Assembly (NCBI GenBank): GCA_013407085.1
Contig: JACCGJ010000567.1
Coordinates: forward strand, 62,001-126,000
Source: Atriophallophorus winterbourni
Lineage: Eukaryota; Platyhelminthes; Trematoda; Plagiorchiida; Microphallidae
DNA: 64,000 nucleotides
Direction of reading: 5' to 3'
In this document: piece after piece, positions 11,097 to 23,639 of the stretch
How positions within the stretch are numbered: position 1 is the first letter of the stretch
Layout: each line of letters starts with the position of its first letter
Translations under genes and position numbers: made by a program
The notes under the pieces: generated by a model
Database searches by the model: none
Seen by the model: only the letters and a program-made list of their open reading frames with translations
What the model was told of the DNA's origin: nothing

Positions 11097-12109
11097 GCAT
11101 ATGACACTTTAGGCAGAGTTCGATTATTTTTAATTTGAATATCAATAGATATATACAAATTTTTTTAAAAACATAATAGAATAGGTTTATGCTAGTTACG
11201 ATGTGTGTAAAATGCGATAATTGATTACCAATTTACAGCAAAATCAGAGAACAGCGATTTGTAAATGGATTATGTGGAAGAGCGTGGGAAATACAACAGC
11301 GGCTATAGTTCAATTGCAATTAAATGCAATTCAATTGATTGACACGTAGCATTTCTGACTCCTACAAAAGTAGCAGCTTTGCTCGAATATTTTGAAATCT
11401 TGAAAGAACTCGACAGTAAATCATAAGCCGTCAAAGTATGTTTCTTCGATTACCCGGACGCGTTTAGTTCCGTCGATCCAGTCCTACTGACGGATATACC
11501 AAATGCTGGACATACCAATCAAAATTACGAAATTGATATGTGGATACTTTTGCGCCAGCTAGCAATGCATTGAAATGAACAGGCAACGCTCTGCCTTTCT
11601 CTCGACTGTGAAATGGATTCTTCAAGCATTGGTACCATCTCTTTTTTACAGCTGCGCTTTCACAACGCTTCACTCGTTCTTTGAGCTGGACGGTTCATAT
11701 AGCATTGAACGCGTCTCCCTTTGCTCGTTCGTAATATACCCGTGTCAATTCAAGCCAACCCAATCCTCAAATATTCACTTCAACCCAAATATACCTACGC
11801 CTGCAATAGCCCTGGCGATTGAAAATATCGTTCCTGTTCGATTACTTTTAAGAAGATCACATCATTTCGAATCAACTGATATTTTTTAACTCTGAAAGAT
11901 AGAACCTCGTTGGACCGCATATTTCACATTCAATTGCGTACCGTTTTATACCGCTTGGATCGAGTCAATCCAATCCATCGCATTCATTCTCAAAGTAGAT
12001 ATTGATCGATAAACAACTGCATCGCCAAGTGCACTGACTCATCCCTCAATGACACGAAAGATGACCTCGATGCCCGAGACAGAAAGACAGTACGTGATGC
12101 GTCTAAAAT

Positions 12110-15100
12110 ATGCAACAAAGAGTAAGGACTAGATCTCATTCAGTTAAATGTTTTGGCTGCTTGGGTAAAGTACATACCATATGTGATAAAGCACTGACGC
12201 GGGAAATGTTATCTTTTATTAACAACGTTGATTTTCCAGGCGTTTGCTACGTATGCAGTGCGTGTCGAAGTAAACAGCCTAGCTATACGCCAACAAATCC
12301 TCCTCGTGAGGCAAAGGTAGAATCTCGAATGGAGATTTTGAAAAATTGTTATGGAAAATTTAAAGAAACAATTAAACCACTATTGGGAGATACAATTGCC
12401 AACGCAAATCATTCGGAAATAGATGTTTTACCTGGCGGGGAAACATGATAAGAGAAATACGTCAAAAGTGATCCCTCAACTGAGTGTTGTGACTGCTTAT
12501 CCAGGTGTAAAAAAGATGGACCTAGCAAAACATGCTTACCGTGGTCATCATCAGATAAAACGGCGAACACATTTACCGGGACTCCCCATCGTCTCGTTGC
12601 GTCACATTCTAATAACCCAACATTATCCAGATGGTGACTAAATCAGGTAAGTGTTTGACAAGACCAGGGACGCCTGAACCTGACGCAAAAAGAACTTCTG
12701 AACAAAACGGTCACACGTCAAAAGGAACCAAAAGACATCTATATGCTGACGTACTTTGGTGGGAAAGACAACGAACACGGAATGGTCGAGATCAAACAGC
12801 ATCACGAAGAATTATTCTGCTCGACGTTCCAGGAAAAACAAAGGCCACAACGGTTTAAGAAAGAAAAAACACGATCGTAAACAGTGGTCATTTATTTTCA
12901 AAACCATACTTTCCCTAAATTCCGTAGTCGTCGGCACATACAGAATACCATGTTCGCCGAACTATCATGGAAATGGGCCAAATCCACTTAATGTTGCATT
13001 TTTGTCAAGGGCATGACAGATGATGTCCCATCCGAACTAAAACTATAAAGAAACATATTACCTGAAATCGTTAGATTGTGCAATCCCAGACTCGTGTCTG
13101 TGGTCAAATTGCAGCTTTTTATTGCAAAATCATCCGAGTCTGTCAGAAAGTTGCCAGCAAAAATACCTCAACTTAGCTGCTTCTTATAAATCGTTCGGAA
13201 TAAACATTTTGAAGGAAAACACAGAGGAATGCATGGAGAAACTACTTCTAAGTGACAAATCACGTCTGCAATATTCAATTGACTGCTCACTTCCAAAATA
13301 AACAAATGATGATGTCTGTTGATTGGTCTTACCTAAAAACTCAAACCCCTAAATATTCACGCCAAATTGACGAATAAAGAAGCCCGTACCAATAAACTAC
13401 CATTATTTGATAGCATTATTCCATAAATACATTTGGAAAACAAAGCGGTTATAGCGCAACCTCTTTCTCAGCAAATACAAAGATGATTCTGGTAACTACG
13501 AAGTTAGCCGTGACCAAGGCACCTACTCAAAAAAGAATAAAGTAAAATTAAGATGAAGCCGATTCACTGACTTAACGTCCGTTTTTATAAATTAAATGAA
13601 GAACTAAAGCTTCTCAACGGCAGCCTTGCTTACCATCTTAGGAAGACGCGATTGAACGTAAAGACGAAAGCAAATCCACATTTCTCAGCTCAGTAGAGCT
13701 TAGTTTACTGTGTAAGGATATTTTCAATCACATTGTTGTATGACGGTCATTTCAATCTCGCCAGAAATGGTTTAGCACTTACTCTGACGTCTGGATGTAC
13801 ATTAAGCACGTGTCCTCATGAGATACACCCGATACATATGTAGGCATTGACAGGTTTTGGACACCGAACACTGGCTCTAATTAATCGCTTATTTAGAAGT
13901 GCTACAGGTTAACGCAATAGGTTAAGGAAGTTTAATCGCCGATTCAAGTCAAGCTTTCGGCCTTTCCAGGGATTTGTTATCGGCCCGTTACTTTCCAAAT
14001 TATATGCGAATGACCTCTATGACATGCTTAATCTACAATGTCTACTTTTGCCAATGACCTTAAAGTTTGAGATACCGTAAGCACTTCTATTGACAGCTCA
14101 GATTTGCAAGAGGAACTGGACAAATTGTTTGATTTGGTAGTAAATTGTCAGTTTAATGTCAACCGACATAATTGCCCATTGAAGTTTTTAAGACGAAGCA
14201 CGCCTGAAGTTACATATTTTCTCAGGAATCATCAAATGAAAAAGGTTGGTATTTAAAGTGACCTAGTTACAAATTGTGACACGTTTGTTTAAATTGAAAA
14301 AGGATACGTGTGTCAGTTGTTTTTGAAATTGCTTCTCAATTTCGAAAATTTGAGCTCATGATTTGAACCACATATGTTACAAATTTTGAGGAATTATTTT
14401 TGAGATTAATTTTGTTGAAACTTTTTATTACTTAATCTTTTCTTGAACACATTGCTGTCATCTTTGTTTATATCTTTGTTTTGACAATCGCCGGTAATCT
14501 TTCTTAAACTTGGGCGTCATTCTCGGTGATGGACAGGATTAAACAGGAACGCGATATCCTAAACTTTGATTTTGCCGCCATTTTCGACAAAGGGAAAAAC
14601 GGTGTAACGATACGCACAGCCTTATGTCTAGTACACAGACCACAGCCAGGTGATCGTATAGCCTTTAAATTTTGTGTTAGACTCCGCTGATCAACTGAAC
14701 ATACTGCTCAAAAAAGGATTTGATCGTTATTCGTAAACCGAAAGAAACGCCACAGACTACGACAAATATACCCAATTTAGGAACCACTGCACGGGTATGA
14801 AACGCAGCAAACGGTCTGTACGAGCACCGATTGGTTGACGACTGTATTAGAGCACCAAAACGCTTAATTGCATACATTTTTTGCCGCAAACCGGCATGGA
14901 AATACATACATAATCTGATGGATAACATTGGGATAGACATTAATTAGGATGCTTTGAATGCGAAAGTCATGGTTGAGCAATATGACTCCGTGTACTGTCT
15001 TAAGGACAGTTATCATCCTTCTGTGGCTCAAAACATTGATATTCTTTCTGATATTGATATAGATTAGGAGACTATTAGACTTCCGTTGGAACACGTAAAC

Positions 15101-15200
15101 ACAAAATCCGCGCAAGGAACAGACGGTATTCATCCGTTGGTTTTACGAGCGCTTTCAAATATCTTGTGCCATCCGCTGGTTACGTTGTTAAAATATTTGT
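12110..15200 (+). mobile_element. Heavily decayed CR1-type LINE remnants
   Basis: 12110-12448 has an ORF1-like finger (VKCFGCLGKVHTICD, VCYVCSACR). 13880-14250 has an RT palm remnant (LPMTLKF in place of a FADD motif, LQEELDKLFDLVVN). 15067-15200 carries AQGTDGIHPLVLRALSN, an RT domain start. The order is not collinear, so at least two copies are mixed. No intact frame above about 110 codons. Confidence 0.65.
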
Positions 15201-15857
15201 AATATTATAGGTCTTACCACACGATTAAAAACATGGTATCATGAAAATTATGTTTAAGTATTGGTACCCTAATCGTTCAACAAAATGCGGGCTGGTCACA
15301 CTGATTTCTTTGATCGGAATAATTTAACAGAAGTTGATCAAGGTCAAAATAGAAATTTCTTTCAGAGTGTGGGAGTTGTTGTTTACAACAACCTAGATTT
15401 ACAAAAGATCAATCATGATCAAGTAAGATACTCCTGTCGCGAGAAAGATGGAGTGCCTTGTCTGCTTCTGGTCAAGTAGTTGATCTTGATTTTGTTGATT
15501 TTATTAATGTCATTAACCGTGTGCCAACCCTCTGATTGATTTTCGTACAGGAGGGTCTATCTATACAAAGGTGTCTTTTTAAGTAGAACGAATCATTTAA
15601 TTCTAGACAGTCAAACTGTCTAGAGGTGAATGGAATTTTGTCTTCAGAGTTCATAGTGAGCAGGTGTGCCACTTGGATCTGTTCTTCGCCAGTTATAATT
15701 CCAAAGTTTCGTGACCTGACTTTACAGCTGCGCAATTCATCGGTTCAAAGTAATTCAAAGTTTTATTGGTCCAAAAAGCAAATACTTTACAGTAACTACA
15801 GATTAAAAATATAGGGAATTCGTAAAAATAACACAAATGTTTTATACATATGGAAAG

Positions 15858-16871
15858 TCAGCACGTGTATTCAGGTGCAAGGTTGGATTTGGTCAACATA
15901 TACTTGTCAAGTTCAGACTTGAACATGTTCAGGCTTGTTGCGCAAATGATATGTGGGGGCAGGGAGTTCCATAGAAGACAGACTCTGACAGCAAAGAAAA
16001 ACCTTCGACAATTTGATCTGCATTGTGAAATAATTAACTTGTATCCATGCGATCTGCTACCACGTGCTTCTTGCCGATGAAACAGGTGTTCAAGTGGGTG
16101 ACCCACTGTATGCAGAATTTTGAAAAGCAGGATCAAGTCACCCCTGAGACGACGGTACGAAAAGTCAAAGTGGTTCAGCGTTGCAATCCGCTTCTCGTAT
16201 GGCCTGTTGTATAGCCCGGTCACCAGTTTTGTAGCGCGGTGGTATACCCGTTGCAGCAAGGTCATGTCCTTTTGTAACCATGGGGACCATGCTTGAACAG
16301 CATACTCCATTGTTGGTCTGATATAGGTGTTAATTATACGTGGGAGTATCTGCTTTGAGAAACGACCAAAGATTCTTCTGAGCAATGCTAAGATTTGGCA
16401 GGACTTTTTGTATACAACAGAACAGTGCCGTGAAGACTTCAGGTTACTGCTAATCCACACGCCCAGGTCTTTCTCTTCAGTAACCCATAAAAGTTGCTGA
16501 GATCCCAGAGAGTATGTGAATTCGAATGATTTACCGACGTTCAACATTTTACATTTTTGGATGTTGAATGGTAAGCAGTTCCGCAAGGACCAATTATGAA
16601 GTGCTTCGAGATCTTTTTGGAGAATTTGGCAATCTTCTATGGTGTGTATGCTAGTCCAGACTTTGATGTCATCCGCAAATAAAATGATTTTGCTGCGTAC
16701 GATTTCGGGTATATCATTCGCGTACACGAGGAAGAGTATTGGCCTCAAGACTGAGCCATGAGGTACGCCACTTGTAACTTCTACTGGGCTGGATAATGCC
16801 CCATCAACTCTAACCCTTATAACTCTACCAGTCAAGTAATTCTTTATCCAGGCCAATAGTCTGCCGCACAC
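15858..16871 (-). CDS. LINE reverse transcriptase fragment, intact 337-codon frame
   Basis: Begins inside the palm domain: LLAWIKNYLTGR, TSGVPHGSVLRPILFLVYAND, KIILFADDIKVW (intact FADD), EKDLGVWISSN, RIINTYIRPTMEYAVQAWSPW, YRRLRGDLILLFKIL, FAVRVCLLWNSLPPHI, and a stop after APEYTC. The N-terminal endonuclease and fingers are missing (5' truncation). The lack of stops suggests a recent insertion. The family also occurs at 18000-19615. Confidence 0.9.
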   Translation of the reverse strand: MCGRLLAWIKNYLTGRVIRVRVDGALSSPVEVTSGVPHGSVLRPILFLVYANDIPEIVRSKIILFADDIKVWTSIHTIEDCQILQKDLEALHNWSLRNCLPFNIQKCKMLNVGKSFEFTYSLGSQQLLWVTEEKDLGVWISSNLKSSRHCSVVYKKSCQILALLRRIFGRFSKQILPRIINTYIRPTMEYAVQAWSPWLQKDMTLLQRVYHRATKLVTGLYNRPYEKRIATLNHFDFSYRRLRGDLILLFKILHTVGHPLEHLFHRQEARGSRSHGYKLIISQCRSNCRRFFFAVRVCLLWNSLPPHIICATSLNMFKSELDKYMLTKSNLAPEYTC

Positions 16872-17710
16872 CCTGATGATGATGTGGAACTATGAGCCGG
16901 TGTACGTTTTCACGATGGCCACGAGCAACTGCAATCAGCAATTGATGAATTATTCAAACGGACAAATCGCTGTTCACAGCCTATAAATAAGTACAAGTTA
17001 GTCTTCATTCGCCTAGACTCCGGTGACACGGCTTGGAAATATTTTTCGGTAGGTAAGTCTACTATAGTTCTGTAAGTTGGAAGAGTTCAACGGAATCTGG
17101 CTTTCGGTTCCTTAAATCAGAGGCATACACTTGTCGCAGAATTGGCAGAGCAACCAGGATGCTATGGGCCATTCGGTGTTCAGTTACAGTCATTACCATG
17201 CATGTGTTTCATACTCTCGTTTCGGCGTACGTCTGTCCTCTGTAAGAATATGGGCACCCGTTGCGTTCTCTTAGTCTGAAGGTGAACGTGAATCCTTAGA
17301 GGGGGTACAAAGTAGAGGTGCTAAAACGGTTCATGGTATACGTAATGTAGCGTACGAATATAGACGGAGCTTACTTAAAATTGGCCCGAAATAACACCAA
17401 AAAGAAAGGGTCGATATGATCCCGACACTCCGCGACCTTTTTGATCAATATGGCGACTAGTTCCTCCGGTTCTTCCGAATAATAGGTGAATCGATGACTC
17501 GTGGATATGACTTTGAATTGCGAAAACCTATAAGGCTTAAGCTAAGTAATGCGAGCGCGCTTTCCACGTGAGTGGTGAGCACTTGGAACTCGCAAACTAA
17601 TGAGCTACAGTCTCTACCATCAGAACAGCATTTCAAGACCGCGTTGGATGAGCGTTTGTTGAGACGGATGGACCTGATCCCAGAAGTGATTCAGTGGTGA
17701 TCATCTAATA
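16872..17710 (+). mobile_element. Decayed LINE RT palm to C-terminus
   Basis: Opens with DDVELWAGVR-like sequence (TGA for W in one frame) and EQLQSAIDELFKRTNRC, KYKLVFIRLDSGDTAWKYFS. The end reads like LxxTWNSQTNELQSLPSEQHFK. A C-terminal relative lies at 32440-32740. Confidence 0.6.
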
Positions 17711-17999
17711 TCAGAGCTTGACGTGTTAGCAGAAATTTCTCATGTTCATTGTTGCGAAAAAGCTCAAACAGAATAAGATTCCATCTGTTTTAAATCAATT
17801 CAATTCAATTCAGTTCAGTTGTAATAGTCTAAAAAGCATATAGGTTTAATATTATTATTAAGCCCCTCGAAACGGGGATCCTGATCCAAAAAATACGGAT
17901 TTCGACCTACTCTATCGGAGTCGGTGAGGTAATATATCTATTAACACGATGCTCAGAATCTTTGACACGTACTCAAATTATCTGCTTAAATATACATCA

Positions 18000-19615
18000 T
18001 CAAACACATTTATCCAGATCAAACATCAAATGTTTGTGCATGAACGCACAATGCATGATAAATAAATTAACCAAAATTATTCGAGCTTCGTGAAAATTAT
18101 TCACCACGCCTAATAATCGAAACGGAAACCTGGTTCAATCAGCAGTTAGCTCAGGAGCAAATTTATCATTCAGAATGTTTCTCTTTCATCGTGAAGGTGT
18201 GGACCGTGGAGAAGCAAGTGATGCTATTTACTAAGATATAAACTTCACGTTAAGAGAAATCACGGATAACGATTTAATACTGGAAGATTCAATTTGGTGT
18301 TCACTTGCAGGTGAAAACAGGTGAAAACTCAGTTGTTGGTGTGATTTACCGACCACTGTCAGGAGACTTGAGAAACCTCATGTGGTTGTTTCCAGATATC
18401 AAAACAATGTCCTGATCATGGGTGACTTCATTCTCTTCCAAATTTACCCAAAGGCGAGATTCCATCAGTCAATTCCAGTGATAATCTATTCTATGAAATG
18501 TTCAACAAAATCCTTTTATTTAACCACATATCAAGCAGCACTCGATCCAGATAAACAAACACACCGTACATATTCGATCTTGTTCTGACGAGCGAGGAAA
18601 ATTTCATCGAGTATATCCGCTATAAAGCACTACTTGGAAAGAGTGATCATTAAGTCATTTTTTCGACTATATATCTGAAACGAAAAGAGCTAGTGGTGAT
18701 CAGAAATGGATGAAAATTGATGTGGCATATACCTGAAATTATACGCTGTAAAGTCATAGTATCTGCAGATTATATCAAAATTTCGTCTAGCATGCGCACC
18801 ATAAAAGATTGATTACTTCTACAGATGATATCCATGCACTTCATACATAATCCTTACGAAACTGTCTACCATTCAACATCCAAAAATGTAGAATGTAAAA
18901 TGTCAATAAATCCTTCGAATTCTCACACTCTCTGGGATCTCATTAATTTTCATGGGTTACCGAAGATTAATATATTGGTGTGTGGATTAGCAGTAACTTG
19001 AAATCTTCAGCGCAGTGTTTGTGGTATACAAAAGTCCTGCAAAACCTCAGGGCTTCTCAGAAGGATCTTTAGTAGTTTTACAAAGGAGGTAGTCCCACGG
19101 TTATCTAACACATATATGCGACCAAAAATGGAGTACGCTGTTCAAGCAAGGTTACACGGTTACAAAAAGACTTTACCTTGCTGCAACGCGTATACCACCG
19201 CACTATAAAACTGGTTATTAGACAATACAACAGGATGTACGAGGGAAGGATTAAAACTTTGAACCTGTTTGACTTTTCATAATGTCTTGTTAGGGGTGAC
19301 TTGATCCTGCTGTTCTTCATACTGCATAAAGTGGATCACCTACTTGAACATCTGTTTCATCGGCAAGAAGCACGTGGAAGCAAATATGATGGCTACAAGT
19401 TGATTATTTCATTCTGGAGATTAAATTGTCGAAGGTTATTCTTTGCTGTTCGAGTTTGTTTTGTGAGGAATTCTCTGCCCACACATATCATTTGTGCACC
19501 CAGCCTGAACAGGTTCAAGGCTGAACTTGACAAGTATTTGTTGACCGAATCCAAACTCACACCTGAATACAGGACAGCACGTAGGTTTGGATACTTCCAG
19601 GTTCATAAGTCCTAA
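18000..19615 (+). mobile_element. LINE with endonuclease and RT C-terminus, internally deleted
   Basis: 18050-18600 has endonuclease-type motifs (QNNVLIMGDFILF near 18400). 18950-19615 repeats the C-terminus of the 15858-16871 family: LLRRIFSSFTKEVVPRLSNTY, EHLFHRQEARGSKYDGYKLI, FFAVRVCFVRNSLPTHI. The RT palm between them is gone. Confidence 0.7.
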
Positions 19616-19789
19616 ATAGATGTGAGAGATAAAATAAAATATAGAAAAGACAGCGAGACTCCAGCATGTTACAGCGTGTAGCCAATTAATTTAAAAAGTG
19701 TTAGTTGCACAGTGGAGAAGTACTTTAAGATTACACACCTGTTCGGTAGTCAGAAACTCAAACAAAGTATTCTTTCGCATACTATCACC

Positions 19790-20630
19790 AAAGGTACCTT
19801 CTTTTGTATGTGCCCGGTATCTAGCTAACGAGAGATTTTAAGCGGAAACAAATTGATCTTCATAATATGATTGACATGGGAATCATACGCCCAACTAGCA
19901 TTCGTGGCCTTCTACCTGACATATGGTTGTTTAAAAGAACGGTGATTTGAGACCTCGTGGTGAACACAGCGCTCTCAAAAATATTACTTTGTAGGACCGT
20001 CATCTTATTCTCGTATTCATGATTTTGCGGCGAAACTTCCTGGAAAATGTGTGTTCACAAAATTAGATGTGGTTAGAAATTAGCAGCAATACCTAATGAC
20101 TGCAATTTTAACTTTTTTGGCTTATTTGGATTCTCGTGCATGCCCTTTTTGGTCTATGTAAATCAGCGATGTCCATCCAATGCTCCATAGACAAGTTTTT
20201 AAGAGGCCTTGCTTCTGCGTATGTTTATATGGACAACGTCTTATTGCGAGCTCATATAACGAAGAACACGTGTCACATTTCCGCAAAGTTTTCCGAAGTT
20301 TCACTTAATATGTTATCACGGTTAATGCTGGGAAGTGTGTTCATAGCCAGCGTTCTGTCGATATAATCTAGCCAGTCCCCGCGAAAACCCATGAAATTGC
20401 TGATTATTTCCTGCCACGCTCTGTCCAAAGTCTGTGCCGTTTTGGGGTTTGATGAATTACTAGTGCCGTTTTATTCTACAGTGCGCACAAACTCTCTTAC
20501 TGTTTATTGTTTTCTTAAAGGTGGTGCAAAGACATTTCTTCTGTGCGCGAAAACGGAGTCTGATTTTTGGTTGATCAAGGCTACGGCCTTGAAACATCTC
20601 AACACAGACTCAAACTTATAATTTTTCTTC
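19790..20630 (+). pseudogene. Ty3/gypsy pol remnant (reverse transcriptase)
   Basis: In shifted frames: MIDMGIIRPTS, NTALSKI, FLCMPF-like FSCMPFLVYVN, QCSIDKFLRGLASAYVYMDN, then LLNYYRRFI-like and CAKTESDFWLIKATAL (start of RNase H). The catalytic YMDD reads YMDN and there are several frameshifts. The layout is of CsRn1/gypsy type. Confidence 0.75.
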
Positions 20631-20774
20631 TTCGTATGTCTATCTTTTGTGTTGCCATTGACTGCTGTCCATCGTCGTGTCAGTCGAGTAAACCAGCAAA
20701 ATGCGAAATTTTCAAACTTTTTAGTGTTGAACTGTGTTTCCTATCTTCTTCACCTATTGGTGAGGGGAGTTTTC

Positions 20775-20930
20775 CTGTTGCATTCCAGATTACTCTCATA
20801 CCATAAGATATTTGTGAAGATATTGTTTGAAGTGGTGGATGCTCTTCTGTAGCATACCACCGAAAGAAATCTGGACGCTCGATTGAATCGTTAGCCACAT
20901 ACAGTCCTGTGCAAATTGATCTAAACTGAA
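20775..20930 (+). repeat. Dispersed repeat, one arm of a 1.4-kb-spaced inverted pair
   Basis: Starts TTGCATTCCAGATTACTCTC and runs through GAAGTGGTGGATGCTCTTCTG. The reverse complement occurs at 22185-22335, and a weaker copy near 6545-6640. Confidence 0.75.
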
Positions 20931-21136
20931 CATTTACAAGCTCGTGTTTTATTTATGAAACACAATTTTTTGAAGCGACGTAGATATTAAAAAAACATAT
21001 AAATATGCATAGACTTCGTTAAGTAGACCAGTTTAATGTCCCAGGAATTAAAATTCGCAGTGACGTTTCACCCTCAGTGATGCCTTCCATGGCTAGACTC
21101 TGGCTTGAAGCAGATGAAGCTTTCTACTGTTGAACT

Positions 21137-22115
21137 ATGTATGTATATATGAAATCATAAGCCTGATCCAGTCAAAGTGCCGCATAGTCAAACTGCATGT
21201 TGGCTAGAATACTGTCAGGTTTCCCAGGCCTAAACAGATATAGGAAGAAAATAGTATTGGCATTGAGACTCCAGTTGATTTTTCGCATGTAGCTCAATAG
21301 TTCAATAGTTTATTACAGTATAAAAAGCTAAGAGCTTGTACAAACCGCAGGATAGATTTAGCGGTGGGTCGAAAAAGCAAAGAGAAAAATGTTTGAGTTT
21401 CCAAGGCCTTATAGCGGGCCTCATTCGCGTTTAACCCGCACCATCAATGGATTTTTGTGGCATTTTGAAAGGTAGGGCGTCAACCTGGGACACAGCAACC
21501 CACCACATCCTCCGGAACAGGGTCAGTTGAAACCGCGTGTATACGGACTTCCGATACTGGGATCTGGAAAAGCAATGAAACTTGCAAAGAGTTAGCGGGG
21601 TTGTTACGAAAATGCAAATGGCACAGAAAGAGAACTTGCCGTTGCCACGAGCTACTGCGTTTGGGAACAAAAATGCGGTAGGGTTTGTAAAAAAAATGAA
21701 AATAGTGTTTACGGGGTACTTGTGTTTCGGAAGTGGGAGATTTCATGGAGGTGAGAATCGAGGAGACCTTTGAATGAACTGAGAGAAGCGGCCTCAAAAA
21801 GCGTGCCTTGAAGAGTGTTCCACTGGCTGCAGAAAAAGCTGTGTCGACATTCAAGCCTGCTCTGTTGATGTAACAGTTTGAGCTCATGTCCTCGAAGGTT
21901 AGTACTTGGAGAGGGAACGAATAGGGAGTTGCATGTATGGGAAGGGTCAGTCAAGATCCGGTGGGTAAATAACATGTCACCGCGGTGAAGACGGTAGTTA
22001 ACGGAGAATATATATAAACTGCGTAACTACCGATGGCAAATCAATTTAGCACGGTTTTGCTGCACAGCACTGAGGTGTTGCGCAGTATAGCATCCGCGCA
22101 ACTGTCAAACTAGCT
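21137..22115 (-). mobile_element. SINE-A copy split by a LINE 3' fragment
   Basis: Family sequence runs 21137-21294 (to the first hairpin arm GTAGCTCA) and resumes at 22027 (ACCGATGGCAAATCAATTTAG) to 22115. The intervening 730 bp is a minus-strand LINE 3' end. Confidence 0.75.
21295..22020 (-). mobile_element. LINE 3' end (RT C-terminus), inserted in SINE-A
   Basis: Minus reading 21975-21709: FTHRILTDPSHTCNSLFVP, HELKLLHQQSRLECR, HSFFCSQWNTLQGTLFEAAS, an RT C-terminal tail. The 3' end with AACTATTGAACTAT is shared with the copy at 25366-26130. Confidence 0.7.
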
Positions 22116-22184
22116 GCAGTTGTGGGCGTCCCGTCTCTCAGGTTAGCGTCCAATAAATCAAAATTCACAATGGCTTCTTGTCAG

Positions 22185-22335
22185 TTCAGTTTACACAGGA
22201 CAGTAAGTGGCTAACGAGCCAATCAAACGTCCAAATTTCTTTCGGTTGTATGTCACAGAAGAGCGTCCACCACTTCAAACAATATCTTCACAAATATCTT
22301 CTGGCATGAGAGTAATCTGGAATGTAACAGAACGC
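22185..22335 (-). repeat. Dispersed repeat, second arm of the inverted pair
   Basis: Reverse complement of 20775-20930 with moderate divergence. Confidence 0.75.
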
Positions 22336-22394
22336 TCAAAATCGTGTTTTGTGGTGGTCTTGTTGTAGACATCTTCTTTGAGTGCTTCATTAAT

Positions 22395-22660
22395 ACTGTC
22401 TGTTGTCAAGTGAAGTGGCGAGGAAAGCTTGTTATAATGCATGACAGTCAAATCCGCAAGGAAGCTGTCATGCTGATCTCGCTCTACGCGTTCACCACAC
22501 TTGCTTAAATACATGTTTTGATTCGAGGTATAGGCACATCATACCAGTGTGTCTGTGCCTAATCTTTTAAAGGTTCCGTAGCTTTCTATGTCTCATCGTA
22601 TCTCTTCATGAATATTTTATGACAGTTAAGCACTCCGTTCTCGCTATTTCTATTTCTATT
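22395..22660 (+). repeat. RTE 3'-end-only copy
   Basis: GGCGAGGAAAGCTTGTTATAATGCATGACAG and GCAAGGAAGCTGTCATGCTG blocks in + orientation, without the RT part. Confidence 0.65.
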
Positions 22661-23099
22661 TTGTTTCTCTGTCTAGGCCTGAGACGATCGGTAACACAAG
22701 TACTCGAAGGTTGTACGCGATGTACTATCTTAAATAAACATGATATGAAGTACAAAAAGTGACGCTACACTTCTAACTCTCAACAGCGCAAGATGCAAAA
22801 AGCCTATAAAACTATCAACAAAGAAAGATAGAGTAGGAAAAAGAATTCAAATGTAATTCTGGTTTTCAATTCTTCATTGCGGACATTTAAAATTGTGCGG
22901 CGGTTTATTACGGCAAAGAAAACTTCATTTCAAATTATTTCGCCACCGATGCCAAAGGTCATTTGTGAACACCGGTGTCATTACTGGTAGACAGCGCTTG
23001 AGAGAAACGCTACCGGTCCTCCTCTTCTTGATAGACGACAGAGGGTCAAACACTTGTAAGTCGCATCCCTATCTATCAGCAACATAGTCCAGGAGAACC

Positions 23100-23405
23100 T
23101 CAGTTAAAAAAATCCTGATCAGTGTTGTACAGCTTCCCAGTGATTGCAGGCAGTACATTATCCACTAGTTGCTTGAACTGGTTTTCAGATCTTGTTGCAA
23201 TAACTTCTTCCGGAAGCGCATTCCGCAAGTTAACAATTCTTGTTGAGAGCGTGAATCCATGTGTTGGGTGTAGTGTTAGTCGCTTTTGGAGCTTTAGAGC
23301 ATGTTCACAGGTTCTTGACACCGCAAAGAGAGGGAAAAACTCGCGCAGCTCGTCACCATAGGCTCCCAGTAATATGCGACGAGTTAGCAGCAAGTCGTAG
23401 AGCAC
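23100..23405 (-). mobile_element. LINE RT C-terminus fragment (relative of 2800-5215)
   Basis: Reads LYDLLLTRRILLGAYG, FTLSTRIVNLRNALPEEVIA, FKQLVDNVLPAITGKLYN and a stop. Serves as the uninterrupted reference for the LTR insertion at 2960. Confidence 0.8.
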
Positions 23406-23639
23406 ACACGCCGAATACTGAAGGATATTAGTTTGAGGCGGTAAACTCTCATAAAAATTGATTTCAATCCGTGTCCTTGCACATTTTCAAGCTGGTCACG
23501 TCCTCAATTTGTGGAAAGGTTGCTGACAAACCATATTCTAAAACAGGCCTCACGTATGTGGAATAAAGAATGCGAAATGTTTGTGTAATAATCGCTGAGA
23601 ACGACCGACTAATTGCCCACCATGCGCGGTTTGCGGCAT

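Larger units (their letters stand above)
6894..11158 (-). mobile_element. Long CR1-type LINE, nearly full length, interrupted
   Basis: Reading the minus strand downward: ORF1 with a Cys-rich finger (11096-10719), ORF1 second part (10633-10250), endonuclease (9886-9039), reverse transcriptase (8787-7600), the conserved C-terminal motifs (7535-7300) and, beyond a nested insertion, EHFFSNRVVNFWNKLTD (7040-6894). Several frameshifts make it inactive. Confidence 0.85.

Noticed and set aside
12110..12448. Host PHD-finger gene
   Set aside because: The finger resembles CR1 ORF1 fingers and is followed by decayed endonuclease/RT sequence in the same orientation.
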